Part shown: positions 28,130-39,100 of the stretch, in pieces
How the letters are laid out: the number at the start of each line of letters is the position of its first letter
Numbering within the stretch: the first letter of the stretch is position 1
Assembly (NCBI GenBank): GCA_003669605.1
Contig: QWOP01000077.1
Location: forward strand, 1 to 64,000
Length of the DNA: 64,000 bases
Direction of reading: 5' to 3'
From: Planctomycetota bacterium
GTDB taxonomy: Bacteria > Planctomycetota > Planctomycetia > Pirellulales > UBA1268
The notes under the pieces: generated by a model
The model's database searches: none
What the model was told of the DNA's origin: nothing
The model's input: only the letters and a program-made list of their open reading frames with translations
Translations under genes and position numbers: made by a program

Positions 28130-29356
28130 ATGCGACTCTCGATCCAGGCAATCCGCCGCACTCTTCGGGCCGTCGTGGCGCTGGGGCTCGGTGCGTCGCT
28201 GCAAGCCGGAATCCCGCAGGCGACAGAGGTGGAAGCGGGAGAGGAAGTGACCACCGCCGAGCAGTTCGAGGAGCGATCGGCCGACAACGCGATTGGCGAA
28301 CTGGTCGCCTTCCTGGAAAGGGATGAGCAGCCACGGGCCGGACGGGCTCAGGGGGAACGGAATCTGGACGACTCCAGGCGTGGAAAGCCCGGCCGCAAGC
28401 GCTCGGCTGAGCAGCAGCGCCCCACTCCGGACGCGCCACAGCGCTCGCACGACGACCGGGGGGGTGAGCCTCGCGGGGCAGATTCACAGGCCGGGAATCG
28501 CCCTGCCCCTGGCATGGGCCCTCGATTTGGTCCACCGTGGACCCGCCCCGGCGCGCAGTCGCCACGGGGTATGGAGGCGCAAGCCCCTGTTCCCCAGCGG
28601 CCAAATTTCCAGACTGGGCCTGGGACTCGTCCCAATGCCCCAGTCCAGGTCACCCAGCAACTCGACCGGATCCTCGACAAGCTCAATGCGATCGAGGGAC
28701 GGCTCGGCCCCGCTTTGCCACATGGCCAACCGCCGATCGGAGGCCCCGCCCCGCAGCCGCCGCACGGGTCCCAGCCGCACGGGTTCCAGCCGCACGGGTT
28801 CCAGCCGCACGGGTTCCAGCAGCCGCACGCCATTCTTGTTGCCCCGGCTCAGCAGATCTTCGGGATGCCCGGAGGGGGACCCGGACCGCAGGGACCCGGA
28901 CCGCAGGGAAATGTGAACCCGGTGATAGCTCCTCCCCTGCCTGGCGGTCCCCCGCAGGGTGGACCGCAGGGTGGACAAAATCCCGACGAACTGCGCCGCA
29001 TGCTTGAAGAGCGGACACAAGCCATGCAGCACATGCAGCAGCGGCTGGAGGAATTTGGTCGCGGTGTTGCCAAGCTTCAGGCCCAAGGTGGCATGACGGA
29101 GGAGTTTCGCAGGCATCATGAGGAGATCGCCCGGACGCAGGAAAAACTCGAGGAACGCTTCCAGGACATCCGCCGCCGGTTTGCCGAGCAGCAGGAGCGA
29201 ATCGAACGCCTTGAGCAGGAGGTGAGAAGGCTCCGCGACCAGCAGGGACCGCCACAGGCAGACCCCAAGCAGCAGAACGAATCATCGCACCACGACGAGT
29301 CAGGGAGCCAGACGCCGAAACACGCGTACGAAATCGAGGAGAGCCCATCGCTGTGA
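28130..29356 (+). CDS. Exported Pro/Gly/Gln-rich protein with PHGFQ repeats and C-terminal coiled coil
   Basis: About 408 residues from ATG 28130, with GGAG 9 bases before it. The first 28 residues form a signal-like sequence (RTLRAVVALGLGASLQAG). The middle is Pro/Gly/Arg-rich and disordered, and holds four tandem 5-residue units (PHGSQ, then PHGFQ three times). A heptad-rich coiled coil spans roughly residues 275-375 (LEERFQDIRRRFAEQQERIERLEQEVRRL). The stop overlaps the GTG of the next heme/DUF1549 gene as GTGA, so the pair is translationally coupled. This suggests it serves as an assembly or anchoring partner for the downstream heme proteins. Confidence 0.75.
   Translation: MRLSIQAIRRTLRAVVALGLGASLQAGIPQATEVEAGEEVTTAEQFEERSADNAIGELVAFLERDEQPRAGRAQGERNLDDSRRGKPGRKRSAEQQRPTPDAPQRSHDDRGGEPRGADSQAGNRPAPGMGPRFGPPWTRPGAQSPRGMEAQAPVPQRPNFQTGPGTRPNAPVQVTQQLDRILDKLNAIEGRLGPALPHGQPPIGGPAPQPPHGSQPHGFQPHGFQPHGFQQPHAILVAPAQQIFGMPGGGPGPQGPGPQGNVNPVIAPPLPGGPPQGGPQGGQNPDELRRMLEERTQAMQHMQQRLEEFGRGVAKLQAQGGMTEEFRRHHEEIARTQEKLEERFQDIRRRFAEQQERIERLEQEVRRLRDQQGPPQADPKQQNESSHHDESGSQTPKHAYEIEESPSL
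28761..28820. repeat. 15-bp tandem repeat, four units
   Basis: Four consecutive 15-base units (28761-28775, 28776-28790, 28791-28805, 28806-28820) of the form CGCACGGGTTCCAGC; the first unit has one change (C for T). They encode the repeated PHG(S/F)Q peptides. A shorter 15-bp repeat (two copies) follows near 28880-28910 and encodes GPGPQ twice. Confidence 0.92.
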
Positions 29357-32300
29357 TCGCCCGTCAAAGCCGGTGGCAGCCGTCGTTCGGTCGGCAGTGG
29401 CTGTGTGCCAGTCGCGGCATTGTGATCGGCGCCGCGTGGACCGCCGTGGCGTTTTTCTCTTGTCCGTCGGCGGGGGCTGTGGAACCGGCTCCCGCGGCGC
29501 TGCGGGCCATCGATTTCAACCGCGACATCCGCCCGATCCTCTCCGACCGCTGCTTCACCTGCCACGGCCCCGATGCTGCCAAACGGCAGGCGGGCCTCCG
29601 GCTCGACGATCGTGCCGGCGCGGTCGGGGGACTGGAGAGTGGTGCCCGCGGAATTGTGCCCGGTGATCCGGCGGCCAGCGAGTTGCTGGTGCGAGTCACA
29701 TCTGCCGACCCCGATCTGATCATGCCGCCGCCGCAGATTGGCAAGCCAGTGACTGCGGCCGAGGCGGAGACCTTGCGACGCTGGATCGCCGAGGGTGCCC
29801 TCTACCCTGGCCACTGGGCCTTCGAGCGGGTGGAGCGGCCGGAGGTGCCGGTGCCGCGTGGCACACGGTGGCCGCGGACGCCAATCGATGCCTTCATTCT
29901 CGCGCGGCTGGAGTCGGAGGGGATGAGCCCCAACGACGAGGCCCCCCGGACCGTGCTCGCCAGACGCGTGAGCCTCGACCTCACCGGCCTGCCGCCGACG
30001 CCAGAGGAGGTCGAGGCCTTCGTCGCCGACGATTCGCCCGAGGCCTACGAAACGTATGTCGATGCCAAGCTCGCCAGCCCGCACTTCGGCGAGCGGATGG
30101 CGCTGGAATGGCTCGACGCCGCCCGCTACGCCGACAGCCATGGCTATCAGACCGATTCCAGTCGCTCCAACTGGCCGTGGCGCGACTGGCTGATCCGGGC
30201 CTACAACCAGAACCTCCCCTTCGACCAGTTCACAATTGCGCAGCTCGCCGGCGACATGCTGCCACCGGTGCCCGGCGACGAGGCGGCGACGCGCGACCAT
30301 GTCGTCGCCACAGGGTTCAACCGCAACCACCGCATCAACGGCGAGGGGGGAATCATCGCCGAGGAGTGGCGCGTCGAAACGGTCATCGACCGACTGGAGA
30401 CAACCGGCCAGACCTGGCTCGGCCTTTCCGTTGGCTGTGCCCGCTGCCACGACCACAAGTACGACCCCCTCTCGCAGCGCGAGTTTTATGCCCTCTTTGC
30501 CCTGTTTTGCAACGTGCCGGAGACCGGCACAATCATGGGAGGGGAGAATCGCAGCGGCGGCAACTCCGATCCCCTCGAACCGCTGCCGTCGCCCGAGCAA
30601 TCGGCTGAGATCGTCCGGCTGGAGAGGGTGATTGCCGATGCCGAAGAGGCGGTGCGGGCAGGAGCGACGGAACTTGGGCCCTTGGTCGCTGCCTGGGAGC
30701 AGACGGTCCGGCCGGCGCTCGATCTGCCGGACGACATCTGGCAGGCGCTCCAACCGCTGGAACTGACCAGCGTCGGCGGCGCATCGTTCCGCAGACTCGA
30801 CGATGGCTCGTGGCTCGTCGAGGGGGCGCTGCCGCCACGCGACACCTACCAGATCGAGGCCCTGCTGCCACCGGGGGTGCTTGGTGGCGTGCGTCTGGAA
30901 CTCCTCGCTGATCCATCGCTCTCCGGCGGAGGGGGCTTCGGCCGCAACCACAATGGCAACGTCGTCGTCAACCGGGTGGAGGTGGAGATCGATCCGCCCG
31001 GCGATGCGCCGCCGCGACCGGTGGCGCTTGCGCGTGCCGAGGCCGACTACGAACAGAACGGATGGCCGGCGGCGAGTGTTCTGGGAACCGGAGTGGGGCA
31101 GGGCTGGGCAATCGACGGCCACCTTCCCGACGTCCGTCAGCCCCGACGGCTGGCCGTGTTTCCGCTGGTGGCAGTCGATGTGCCGGAGAACAGCCGACTG
31201 CGAATCCGGATCCGTCAGGAGGTGATCGAAGGGCATGCCTTCGGTCGATTCCGTCTGGCGCACGCCGCTTGTGCGCCGGAACTCGCTGGCGTCTCGGGGA
31301 TTGCCCTGCCGGCGCCGGTTCGTGACGTCCTCCGCATCGAGGCTGATGCCCGTTCGGTCGAGCAGCAACAACTCGTCGCCGCCTTCTACCGCGAGAAGAT
31401 TGGCGGCCCAGTGAAGCAGGCCGAACAGACGCGGGATGCTGCGCGGCAGGGCTTGGCGTCGTTCCGCGATTCGCTTCCCAGTGCGATGGTGATGCGCGAG
31501 GGGCCTCCGCGAGATGCTTTTGTGCTCACCCGTGGCGAGTACGACAAGCCGGGGGAGAAGGTCTCTCCAGGGCTGCCGGCGTTCTTGCCGTCGCTGCCGC
31601 CGGAACGGAAGGCCGATCGGCTGGCGCTTGCCGAATGGATCGCGTCGCGCGACCACCCACTCACGGCGCGCGTGTGGGTGAACCGGCAATGGGAACGACT
31701 CTTCGGCACCGGTTTGGTGAAGACCAGCGAAAACCTCGGCAGCCAGGCGGAGTTCCCCAGCCATCCCGCACTGCTCGACTGGCTGGCGGCGGAGTTCATG
31801 GAAGCGACCGATCTGCCCCGGGTGGGCGATGCACCGGCCCGGCCCTGGGACATGAAGGCTTTTCTCAAACTGCTCCTCACCAGCAGCGTCTACAGGCAAT
31901 CGAGCCGGTTTGATGCTGCAGAACTGGCGCGGGATCCGGCCAACCGCCTCCTCGCCCGGGCGCCCCGGATCCGCCTGCCGGGCGAGATCGTCCGCGATCA
32001 GGCGCTCGCCGCCGCCGGCCAACTGGTGCCGACAATCGGTGGCCCCAGTGTCCGTCCCTGGATGCCGGAGGGGGTGTGGGACGAGACGAGCAAGTATGGC
32101 AACTTACGCGGTTACGTCCCCGACACTGGGCCGGGACGGCACCGACGGAGCATGTACACGATCTGGAAGCGGACCGCCGGACCGCCGACGATGCTCCTCT
32201 TCGATGCCCCCAACCGCGAGACCTGCACTGTAAAGCGGTCGCGGACCAATACGCCGCTGCAAGCGCTGGCGCTGCTCAACGAAACGACGTTCCTTGAGGC

Positions 32301-32613
32301 AGCCCAGGGCCTCGCTCGGAGGATGATCGCCGAGGGGGGCGATGACCCGTCTGGCAGGCTCGCCCGCGGATTCCGGCTGGCCCTCGGCCGCCCCCCGGAG
32401 CCAGTCGAACTGGAGACGCTGCTGGCGGGATTGACTGCCGACCGGACGACGTTTGCCGCCGACAGCCAGGCAGCGGAGAAATTTGTCCTGGCTGGGGCGG
32501 CCGGGAAGCCGCTGGCGGAGGTCACCGCCGGCACGCCGGCAGATGAATTCGCCGCCTGGTCCCTAGCCGCCAACGTGATCATGAACCTCGACGAATTTGT
32601 GATGCGGGAGTGA
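29353..32613 (+). CDS. Planctomycete-type cytochrome c (PSCyt1) + DUF1549 + DUF1553 protein
   Basis: The protein has 1086 residues from GTG 29353, coupled to the preceding stop as GTGA, with GAGGAGA at 29336-29342. A signal peptide (residues 1-43) is followed by the PSCyt1 heme module (CFTCHG at 67-72). DUF1549 follows (VSLDLTGLPPTPEEVEAF, YADSHGYQTDSSRSNWPWRDW), with a second CARCHDHK near 362. A beta-rich insert fills roughly 430-640. DUF1553 closes the protein (LAEWIASRDHPLTARVWVNRQWERLFGTGLVKTSENLG, TIWKRTAGPPTM, RSRTNTPLQALALLNETTFLEAA). The family is near-universal in planctomycetes and always sits beside a DUF1501 gene, as here. Exact substrate is unknown; a role in polysaccharide use is proposed. 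Confidence 0.93.
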   Translation: MIARQSRWQPSFGRQWLCASRGIVIGAAWTAVAFFSCPSAGAVEPAPAALRAIDFNRDIRPILSDRCFTCHGPDAAKRQAGLRLDDRAGAVGGLESGARGIVPGDPAASELLVRVTSADPDLIMPPPQIGKPVTAAEAETLRRWIAEGALYPGHWAFERVERPEVPVPRGTRWPRTPIDAFILARLESEGMSPNDEAPRTVLARRVSLDLTGLPPTPEEVEAFVADDSPEAYETYVDAKLASPHFGERMALEWLDAARYADSHGYQTDSSRSNWPWRDWLIRAYNQNLPFDQFTIAQLAGDMLPPVPGDEAATRDHVVATGFNRNHRINGEGGIIAEEWRVETVIDRLETTGQTWLGLSVGCARCHDHKYDPLSQREFYALFALFCNVPETGTIMGGENRSGGNSDPLEPLPSPEQSAEIVRLERVIADAEEAVRAGATELGPLVAAWEQTVRPALDLPDDIWQALQPLELTSVGGASFRRLDDGSWLVEGALPPRDTYQIEALLPPGVLGGVRLELLADPSLSGGGGFGRNHNGNVVVNRVEVEIDPPGDAPPRPVALARAEADYEQNGWPAASVLGTGVGQGWAIDGHLPDVRQPRRLAVFPLVAVDVPENSRLRIRIRQEVIEGHAFGRFRLAHAACAPELAGVSGIALPAPVRDVLRIEADARSVEQQQLVAAFYREKIGGPVKQAEQTRDAARQGLASFRDSLPSAMVMREGPPRDAFVLTRGEYDKPGEKVSPGLPAFLPSLPPERKADRLALAEWIASRDHPLTARVWVNRQWERLFGTGLVKTSENLGSQAEFPSHPALLDWLAAEFMEATDLPRVGDAPARPWDMKAFLKLLLTSSVYRQSSRFDAAELARDPANRLLARAPRIRLPGEIVRDQALAAAGQLVPTIGGPSVRPWMPEGVWDETSKYGNLRGYVPDTGPGRHRRSMYTIWKRTAGPPTMLLFDAPNRETCTVKRSRTNTPLQALALLNETTFLEAAQGLARRMIAEGGDDPSGRLARGFRLALGRPPEPVELETLLAGLTADRTTFAADSQAAEKFVLAGAAGKPLAEVTAGTPADEFAAWSLAANVIMNLDEFVMRE

Positions 32614-32618
32614 CTCCA

Positions 32619-34067
32619 ATGCACCGAGTCGACGATCGAATCCGCCTCCAGGATGCGCTCAACCGGCGCGTGTTCCTCAGCGGCGCTGCCGGTGGATTGG
32701 CTGCCGCCGTGGCCGGGCTGGGGCGGCAGGGCTCGGCGGCGGCGGGCTTGCCTGGGTTGCCTCATCACGCGCCCAAGGCGAAGCGGATCATCTATCTCTT
32801 TCAGTCAGGCGCACCGTCGCAGATGGATCTCTTCGACCCCAAGCCGGCGCTGGCGGCACGCCGCGGCGAGGAACTTCCTGAATCGATCCGCCAAGGACAG
32901 CGGCTGACCACGATGACCAGCGGGCAGTCGAGTTTCCCGGTAGCGCCGTCAATCTTCCCCTTCCGGCAGCATGGGGCCAGCGGCATGTGGTTCAGCGATC
33001 TGCTGCCGGAGATGGCGCGCAAAGCCGACCAGTGGTGCATGATTCGCTCGATGCACACCGAGGCAATCAATCACGATCCGGCGATCACCTTCTTCCAGAC
33101 CGGAAGCCAGTTGGCTGGACGGCCGAGCATCGGCTCGTGGGCGAGCTATGGCCTGGGAAGCGAGAACGCCGATCTCCCCGCCTCCATCGTGCTCACCAGT
33201 TTTGGCAGCGGCCGCCCGGACGACCAACCGCTCTACGACCGGCTGTGGAGTGCTGGTTTTCTGCCGACGGAGCACCAGGGGGTACGGTTTCGCAACAGCG
33301 GCGCTCCGGTACTGTTCCTTGCTGATCCGCCCGGGATCGCCCGCGGTGTCCGCCGCGCCACCCTCGACCGGATCGCCGCGATCAACTCTCACCATGCCGA
33401 CCAACTCGGCGACCCCGAGATCCTCGCCCGCACCGCGCAGTATGAAATGGCCTTCCGGATGCAGACGAGCGTGCCAGACCTGGCACGGATCAGTGACGAG
33501 CCGCAGCATGTCCTCGATGCCTATGGCCCCGACGTCCACCGCCCCGGCAGCTATGCCCACAACTGCCTCCTTGCCCGCCGGCTCTCGGAGCGTGGTGTGC
33601 GGTTTGTGCAACTGTTCCACATGGGCTGGGATCACCACGGCGGCCTGCCCGATGCGATCCGCGGGCAGTGCGCCGATACCGACCGGGCGACCGCCGCGCT
33701 CCTCGACGATCTTTCCGCCCGCGGTCTCCTCGACGAGACACTCATCGTCTGGGGAGGGGAGTTTGGGAGGACGATCTATTCGCAGGGGGGGATCAGCGAC
33801 ACCAGTTACGGCCGCGACCACCACCCCCGCTGCTTCACCACGCTGCTCGCCGGAGCCGGCATCAAAGAGGGGCTCACCTGGGGCGCCACCGACGATTACT
33901 GCTACCAGATCACGACGCCTGAGCAGGCGGTGCACGTCCACGATCTCAATGCCACGATTCTCCATCTGCTGGGGATCGATCACCTCCGCCTTACGCATTC
34001 CTACCAGGGGCGCGACTTTCGGCTGACCGACGTCCATGGCGAGGTCGTGCACGGCATCCTCGCCTGA
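32619..34067 (+). CDS. DUF1501 protein (Tat-exported, sulfatase-like fold)
   Basis: About 482 residues. I prefer ATG 32619 with GGGAG at 32606-32610 over the GTG at 32610. The N-terminus has a twin-arginine motif (NRRVFLSGAAGGLAAAVAG), so export is probably by Tat. The DUF1501 landmarks follow: IYLFQSGAPSQMDLFDPKP, QHGASGMWFSDLLPEMA, EAINHDPAITFFQTG, SWASYGLGSEN, GWDHHGG and LIVWGGEFGRT, then GRDHHPRCFTTLLAGAGIK. The Asp/His clusters resemble the metal site of alkaline phosphatase/sulfatase enzymes. It pairs with the upstream DUF1549/DUF1553 protein and probably works with it in the periplasm. Confidence 0.93.
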   Translation: MHRVDDRIRLQDALNRRVFLSGAAGGLAAAVAGLGRQGSAAAGLPGLPHHAPKAKRIIYLFQSGAPSQMDLFDPKPALAARRGEELPESIRQGQRLTTMTSGQSSFPVAPSIFPFRQHGASGMWFSDLLPEMARKADQWCMIRSMHTEAINHDPAITFFQTGSQLAGRPSIGSWASYGLGSENADLPASIVLTSFGSGRPDDQPLYDRLWSAGFLPTEHQGVRFRNSGAPVLFLADPPGIARGVRRATLDRIAAINSHHADQLGDPEILARTAQYEMAFRMQTSVPDLARISDEPQHVLDAYGPDVHRPGSYAHNCLLARRLSERGVRFVQLFHMGWDHHGGLPDAIRGQCADTDRATAALLDDLSARGLLDETLIVWGGEFGRTIYSQGGISDTSYGRDHHPRCFTTLLAGAGIKEGLTWGATDDYCYQITTPEQAVHVHDLNATILHLLGIDHLRLTHSYQGRDFRLTDVHGEVVHGILA

Positions 34068-34208
34068 CGCGGGATGATGTTCTGTCGCCGTGCCGCATCC
34101 ATGGGTCGCCCTTGGGGGTCGTCGGGCGTACACTGTGCCCTTGGAAAAAAAATGTTTCTACGGGCCGTCAGCCGGCTGTCCCGTCATCTGGTGGAGGCCT
34201 CGCGTCGC

Positions 34209-36137
34209 ATGGCTCATGGCAACGAGAAAGCGTCGGGCCCGCATCCCGCGCACGGTTCGGGATCCCTGCTGCGGATGGCGTTTTTGGCGCTGGGGGTGGT
34301 CTTCGGTGACATCGGCACCAGCCCCCTGTATACGCTCAAAGAATGTCTCTTTGTCGCCAGTGCGCACGGGGAGAAGGCCAGCCAATCCGATCTGTTCGGC
34401 ATCCTGTCGCTCATGTTCTGGGCGCTGATCCTCGTCGTCACGGTCAAGTATGTGCTGTTTGTGATGTTGGCCGATCATCACGGGGAGGGGGGGATTCTCG
34501 CCCTTCTGGCCCTCGTGCCGGATCGCTTCCGCCACTCCGCTCGGGGCATTGGCGGTGTTTCGGGGATGACGCTCCTGGCGGTCGTGGGGGCATCGCTGCT
34601 GTATGGTGACGGCGTGATCACGCCGGCTATCTCGGTACTCTCTGCGGTCGAGGGCCTGAGCCTCGTCAGTCCGGCACTTCAGGAATTCGTTGTCCCGATC
34701 ACCTGCCTGATCCTCCTGGGGCTCTTCGGCATCCAGAGTCGCGGCACTGGCGACGTGGGGAAGTTGTTCGGGCCGGTGATGCTCATCTGGTTCACGACGC
34801 TCTCGGTCCTTGGCCTGTGGCAGATCGCCCAGCATCCGGGAGTGCTCTCGGCGCTCAATCCATGGTGGGGGATGGAGTTCTTCGCCCAACACGGCTTCCG
34901 CGGGATCCTGATTCTCGGGTCGGTCGTGCTGGTCGTCACCGGGGGCGAGGCGCTGTATGCCGATATGGGACACTTCGGACTGCGACCGATCCGAGTCGCC
35001 TGGATGGGACTGGTGCTCCCGGCACTGGTGCTTGCGTACCTGGGACAGGGGGCGCTGATCCTCCGCGATCCGTCGGCCGCAGATCAGCCCTTCTTCAAGA
35101 TGGTGCCGTTGGGGCCCCCCACCTGGGCACTGGTGATCCTGTCCAGCATGGCAACCGTGATTGCCTCGCAGGCACTGATCTCGGGCGCCTTCTCGCTCAC
35201 CCGGCAAGCGATGCTCCAAGGCTTTCTCCCGCGGATGACGATCCGTCACACTGCCTACGAGAACGAAGGACAAATCTACATCCCCGAGGTCAACGCGCTG
35301 TTGGCCATCGGTTGTCTGACGCTGGTGCTGACCTTCCGCGAGAGCGTGAAGCTCGCCGCCGCCTACGGGATTGCTGTCACGGGAACGATGGCGGTGACGT
35401 CGATCCTCTATTACCTCGTCATCCGTTATTCCTGGGGATGGGGGAAGTGGCGGAGCCTGGGGATCCTCGCCCTCTTTCTCTCGCTCGACATTCCCTTCCT
35501 GGCAGCCAACCTCTTCAAATTTTTCGACGGCGGTTACGTGCCGATGCTCATCGGCGCGGCCCTGATCGCCGGCATGCTCATCTGGAGTCACGGGAGGACC
35601 GCCGTGATCGACCGCTACTCCAAACAGTTCGGTGCTTGGGAGACAGTCTGGCCAGAATTGAGGAAGGAAGTCTCCTCACGCGTGCCGGGATCGGCGGTCT
35701 TCCTAACGCCGAGCTCCAATCATGTCCCGCCGGTGCTTGTCCACCATGTGGAACTCACTCATTCCATCCAGGAGACCGTGCTCCTCCTCACGGTGGTCGA
35801 CATGGGAGTACCGGAGGTGGTGGGTACCGAGCGGGCCACGGTCACACCACTCGGCGACGGATTTTGGCGGGTCGTCGCCCGCTTCGGCTACATGGAGAAG
35901 CCCCTTTTGATGCCATTCCTCAAGGCACTCGCCACTGAGAAGGGGATCCCTTTCGATGCCGAACAGGCCACGTTCTTCATCGGCCACTCCACGATCCTGC
36001 CCGACGACGGCGGGAAGTTGTCGCGTGTTCCGGAAATCATCTTTGCCTATCTGAAGCGGAACGCCGCCCAGGAGGAGCGGCGCTACGGGATGCCGCCACG
36101 CCAGGTGATGGAGATCGGCGAGCAAATCTCCCTCTGA
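34209..36137 (+). CDS. kup: Kup-family low-affinity potassium transporter
   Basis: About 642 residues from ATG 34209, which gives the usual Kup length and has GGAGG about 11 bases before; ATG 34152 would add 19 residues. The signature GVVFGDIGTSPLYTLKE is at 29-45, followed by about twelve hydrophobic membrane segments up to residue 450. Further Kup landmarks are YGDGVITPAISVLSAVEGL, ADMGHFG, VLAYLGQGA, SQALISGAFSLTRQA and GQIYIPEVNALL. The last 190 residues are the cytoplasmic domain. It imports K+ with protons. It lies between the two DUF1501 blocks on the same strand, only 141 bases after the first. Confidence 0.96.
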   Translation: MAHGNEKASGPHPAHGSGSLLRMAFLALGVVFGDIGTSPLYTLKECLFVASAHGEKASQSDLFGILSLMFWALILVVTVKYVLFVMLADHHGEGGILALLALVPDRFRHSARGIGGVSGMTLLAVVGASLLYGDGVITPAISVLSAVEGLSLVSPALQEFVVPITCLILLGLFGIQSRGTGDVGKLFGPVMLIWFTTLSVLGLWQIAQHPGVLSALNPWWGMEFFAQHGFRGILILGSVVLVVTGGEALYADMGHFGLRPIRVAWMGLVLPALVLAYLGQGALILRDPSAADQPFFKMVPLGPPTWALVILSSMATVIASQALISGAFSLTRQAMLQGFLPRMTIRHTAYENEGQIYIPEVNALLAIGCLTLVLTFRESVKLAAAYGIAVTGTMAVTSILYYLVIRYSWGWGKWRSLGILALFLSLDIPFLAANLFKFFDGGYVPMLIGAALIAGMLIWSHGRTAVIDRYSKQFGAWETVWPELRKEVSSRVPGSAVFLTPSSNHVPPVLVHHVELTHSIQETVLLLTVVDMGVPEVVGTERATVTPLGDGFWRVVARFGYMEKPLLMPFLKALATEKGIPFDAEQATFFIGHSTILPDDGGKLSRVPEIIFAYLKRNAAQEERRYGMPPRQVMEIGEQISL

Positions 36138-36159
36138 GCGCGGAGCGACAAGCCGCCTT

Positions 36160-39100
36160 GTGCGGCGTGGTGCTGTCAGAGGGCCGCATGGCTGCGATCG
36201 TGTGGCAGGGGTACAATCCAAGGCACCGGAGCCCAGTCTTTTGCGCCGCATCGCCCCCCCACTCACGCTCGGCAGGTGCACCTTGCACCGGTCGGCGTTC
36301 GGGTTGAATCGCTGGCTGATTGCGGCGGCTGTGGGTCTCATCGGCACGATCCAGCCGGCCGTTGCCCGAGCGGAAGGGGCCGTGGTGGATGCTGCCGGAG
36401 AGGCATTTTTCGAGACCCGGATCCGGCCGCTGCTGGTGGAGAAGTGCTGGTCGTGCCATGGCGATGAGGCGGAGGGAAACCTGCGTCTGGATTCGCGCGA
36501 CCGAATGCTTGAGGGGGGCGATTCTGGACCAGCCGTGGTCAGCGGTGACCCGGCGGCAAGCCTGCTCGTCCGGGCGGTGCACTATGCCGACCCCTCCTAC
36601 CAGATGCCCCCCGAGGGGAGGTTGTCGCTCGGACAGATCGAGGCCTTGGAGGAGTGGGTGCGGCGTGGGCTGCCGTGGCCGGGAGGCGATGGTTCCACCT
36701 CCTCTGCTGCGCCGCTGCGCCACCGGTTGACGATCACCCAGGCCGATCGCGATCACTGGGCCTATCGTCCCCTGCTCCGTCCGCAACTGCCCCAGGAGAG
36801 CGACCATGTCGAGGGGACTGTCGGATCGATGCCGGTGGATGCCTTCCTCGGTGAGAAACTCGCTGCCGCCGGACTCGCCCCCAATCCACCGGCATCTCCA
36901 CGCGATCTGGTGCGACGGGTGTGGTTTGATCTGGTGGGGTTGCCACCACCGCTGGAGGCGGTGCTGGCCTTCGAACGCGATCCCTCCGACGCTGCCTGGG
37001 GGGAGATCGTTGAACGCCTGCTGGCGTCCCCTGCCCACGGGGAACATTGGGCCCGCCACTGGCTCGATGTTGTCCGCTACGCCCAGACCAACGGGTACGA
37101 ACGCGACGATGAAAAACCGTTTGTGTGGCGCTACCGGGATTGGGTGATCGCGGCGATCAACGCCGACATGCCTTTCGACCAATTCATCCGCGAACAGATC
37201 GCCGGCGATCTGGAGGTGCCGCGGTCAGACTCCGGGACAATCGCCTCCGGGTTTTGGCACTTGGGGACTTGGGATGACGAACCGGACGACAAACGGCTGG
37301 CCCGGTTCGATGAACTCGACGACGTTCTCTCCACGATCGGCCAGGCCTTCTTGGGGACGACCATTGGGTGCGCCCGCTGCCACGATCACAAGTTCGACCC
37401 CTTCTCGCAGTCTGACTACTACTCCCTCCTCGGCATGATCCAAGGGGTCCGGCGCTACGAGAGAGTTGTGCTCCCACCCCCAGCGGAAGCGGCGATGTTC
37501 TTGCCCATCGCCGCTGGCGAGGAATGGGCACTTGCTGCCCGCGAGGCCGAAGGGAGGCCGGAAGTGACGCATGTTCTGATCCGCGGCAATCCTGCCACCC
37601 CAGGAAAGGTGGTCTCCCCCGGGCTCCCTGAGGTGCTTCGCACCGCGGCAGCCGCTGAATCGACAGGCACAGCCGGTCGCCGCGAGCTGGCAGACTGGAT
37701 CGCCTCTCCTGCCAATCCGCTTACGCCGCGGGTGGCGGCCAACCGGCTGTGGTTGCATCACTTCGGTCGCGGCCTCGTCGCCACGCCGAACGATTTTGGC
37801 AACGCCGCAGTGGGCCCCACCCACCCCCGGCTCCTCGACTGGCTGGCAGCCGAACTGGTCGACTCCGGCTGGAGCCTCAAGCACCTCCACCGCGTCATTG
37901 TCTGGTCACGGGCCTACCGGCAGTCCTCGCGTGCCGACCGTGCCGACTGTCTGGCCGTCGACGAGGCCAACCAACTGCTCTGGCGGCAGAACCGGCGCCG
38001 GTTGGAAGCGGAGTCGATCCGCGATGCCTTTCTGGCGGCCGCGGGCAGACTCAATCTGGCCAGCGGCGGCCGCGGCTTCTTCGCCAGCGTCGGCCCTGAT
38101 TCGCTGGCCGGACAATCGCGTCCCGGGCTCGGCTGGGAGATGTCACCTCTCGACCAGCAGGCCAGGCGGAGCATCTACGGCTACGTCAAGCGGACGCTGC
38201 TGGTCCCGGAACTGGAGGCTTTTGATTTCACCAACACCACCAGCCCTGTCGGCGAGCGGGCGGTGACGACGGTCGCTCCGCAGAGCCTGTTGCTGCTCAA
38301 CGGCGATTTCGCCCGCACCCAGGCAGCCGCCCTCGCCGAACAGGCGGTATTCGACCTCACGGCGGCGGGCGGTGGCGACGACCCGCCGGACGAGGCGTTC
38401 ATCGGACGGCTTTTCGAGCGGGTCCTCGCCCGCCGGCCAGCGGCAGAGGAGAGGGCAATCCTCGGCACATTCATGGCCAGACAACGGCAGGCCTGGTCGA
38501 CCAGCACCGATCCAGTGACTCTCCGGCCGTTGGTTCCCCGGGCCCTCCAGGAAGGCTACCGGCGGATTCTCGCTCCCGAGCAGATCCTCGACGTTGCGCC
38601 GCGGGGAGGGACTGCCAGCGGGTGGCGGATCGGCGGTGGCGTGTGGAACGGGAGCTACGAGGGGATCGTGAATGCCGATCCCGGTGCGGGGCCGTTTGCA
38701 CTCGTCTGCGATCCGCCGTCTGTTCCCCCGCCCGGGACTTTGCCGGAGGGCTTCGCGCCCGGATTGATGTTCAGCGATGGATCGGTGGCCTGTGAACTTT
38801 ACCTGGGCGATGCTGCCGAGGTAGCGGCCATGGTGATCCGCGGCGTGCCGACCGGGGAAGCCCATGCCGAGCGGGCGACGGGGTATGAGCTGGTGCTGTT
38901 GCCACGAGAGGGGCTCGTCGAGCTCCGCCGTGTGACTGCCGACGGCATCAGCACGCTCGCGGCGGCATCCCATGCCTTCCGCAGCGACTCCTGGCTACGG
39001 CTGCGGTTGGCCGTCGCCGGCGAGCAAGTGACCGGATGGATCGACGGAATCGACACCCCTCTCCTCGAGGCAGTTGATCCGCAGCCGTTGGCCCGGGCGG

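Noticed and set aside
29116-32022. A 968-codon open frame on the minus strand
   Set aside because: It is the antisense shadow of the heme/DUF1553 gene, whose domains are clear; high GC leaves few stops in the opposite frames. The same holds for long shadows over top6B, kup and the ATP-grasp genes.
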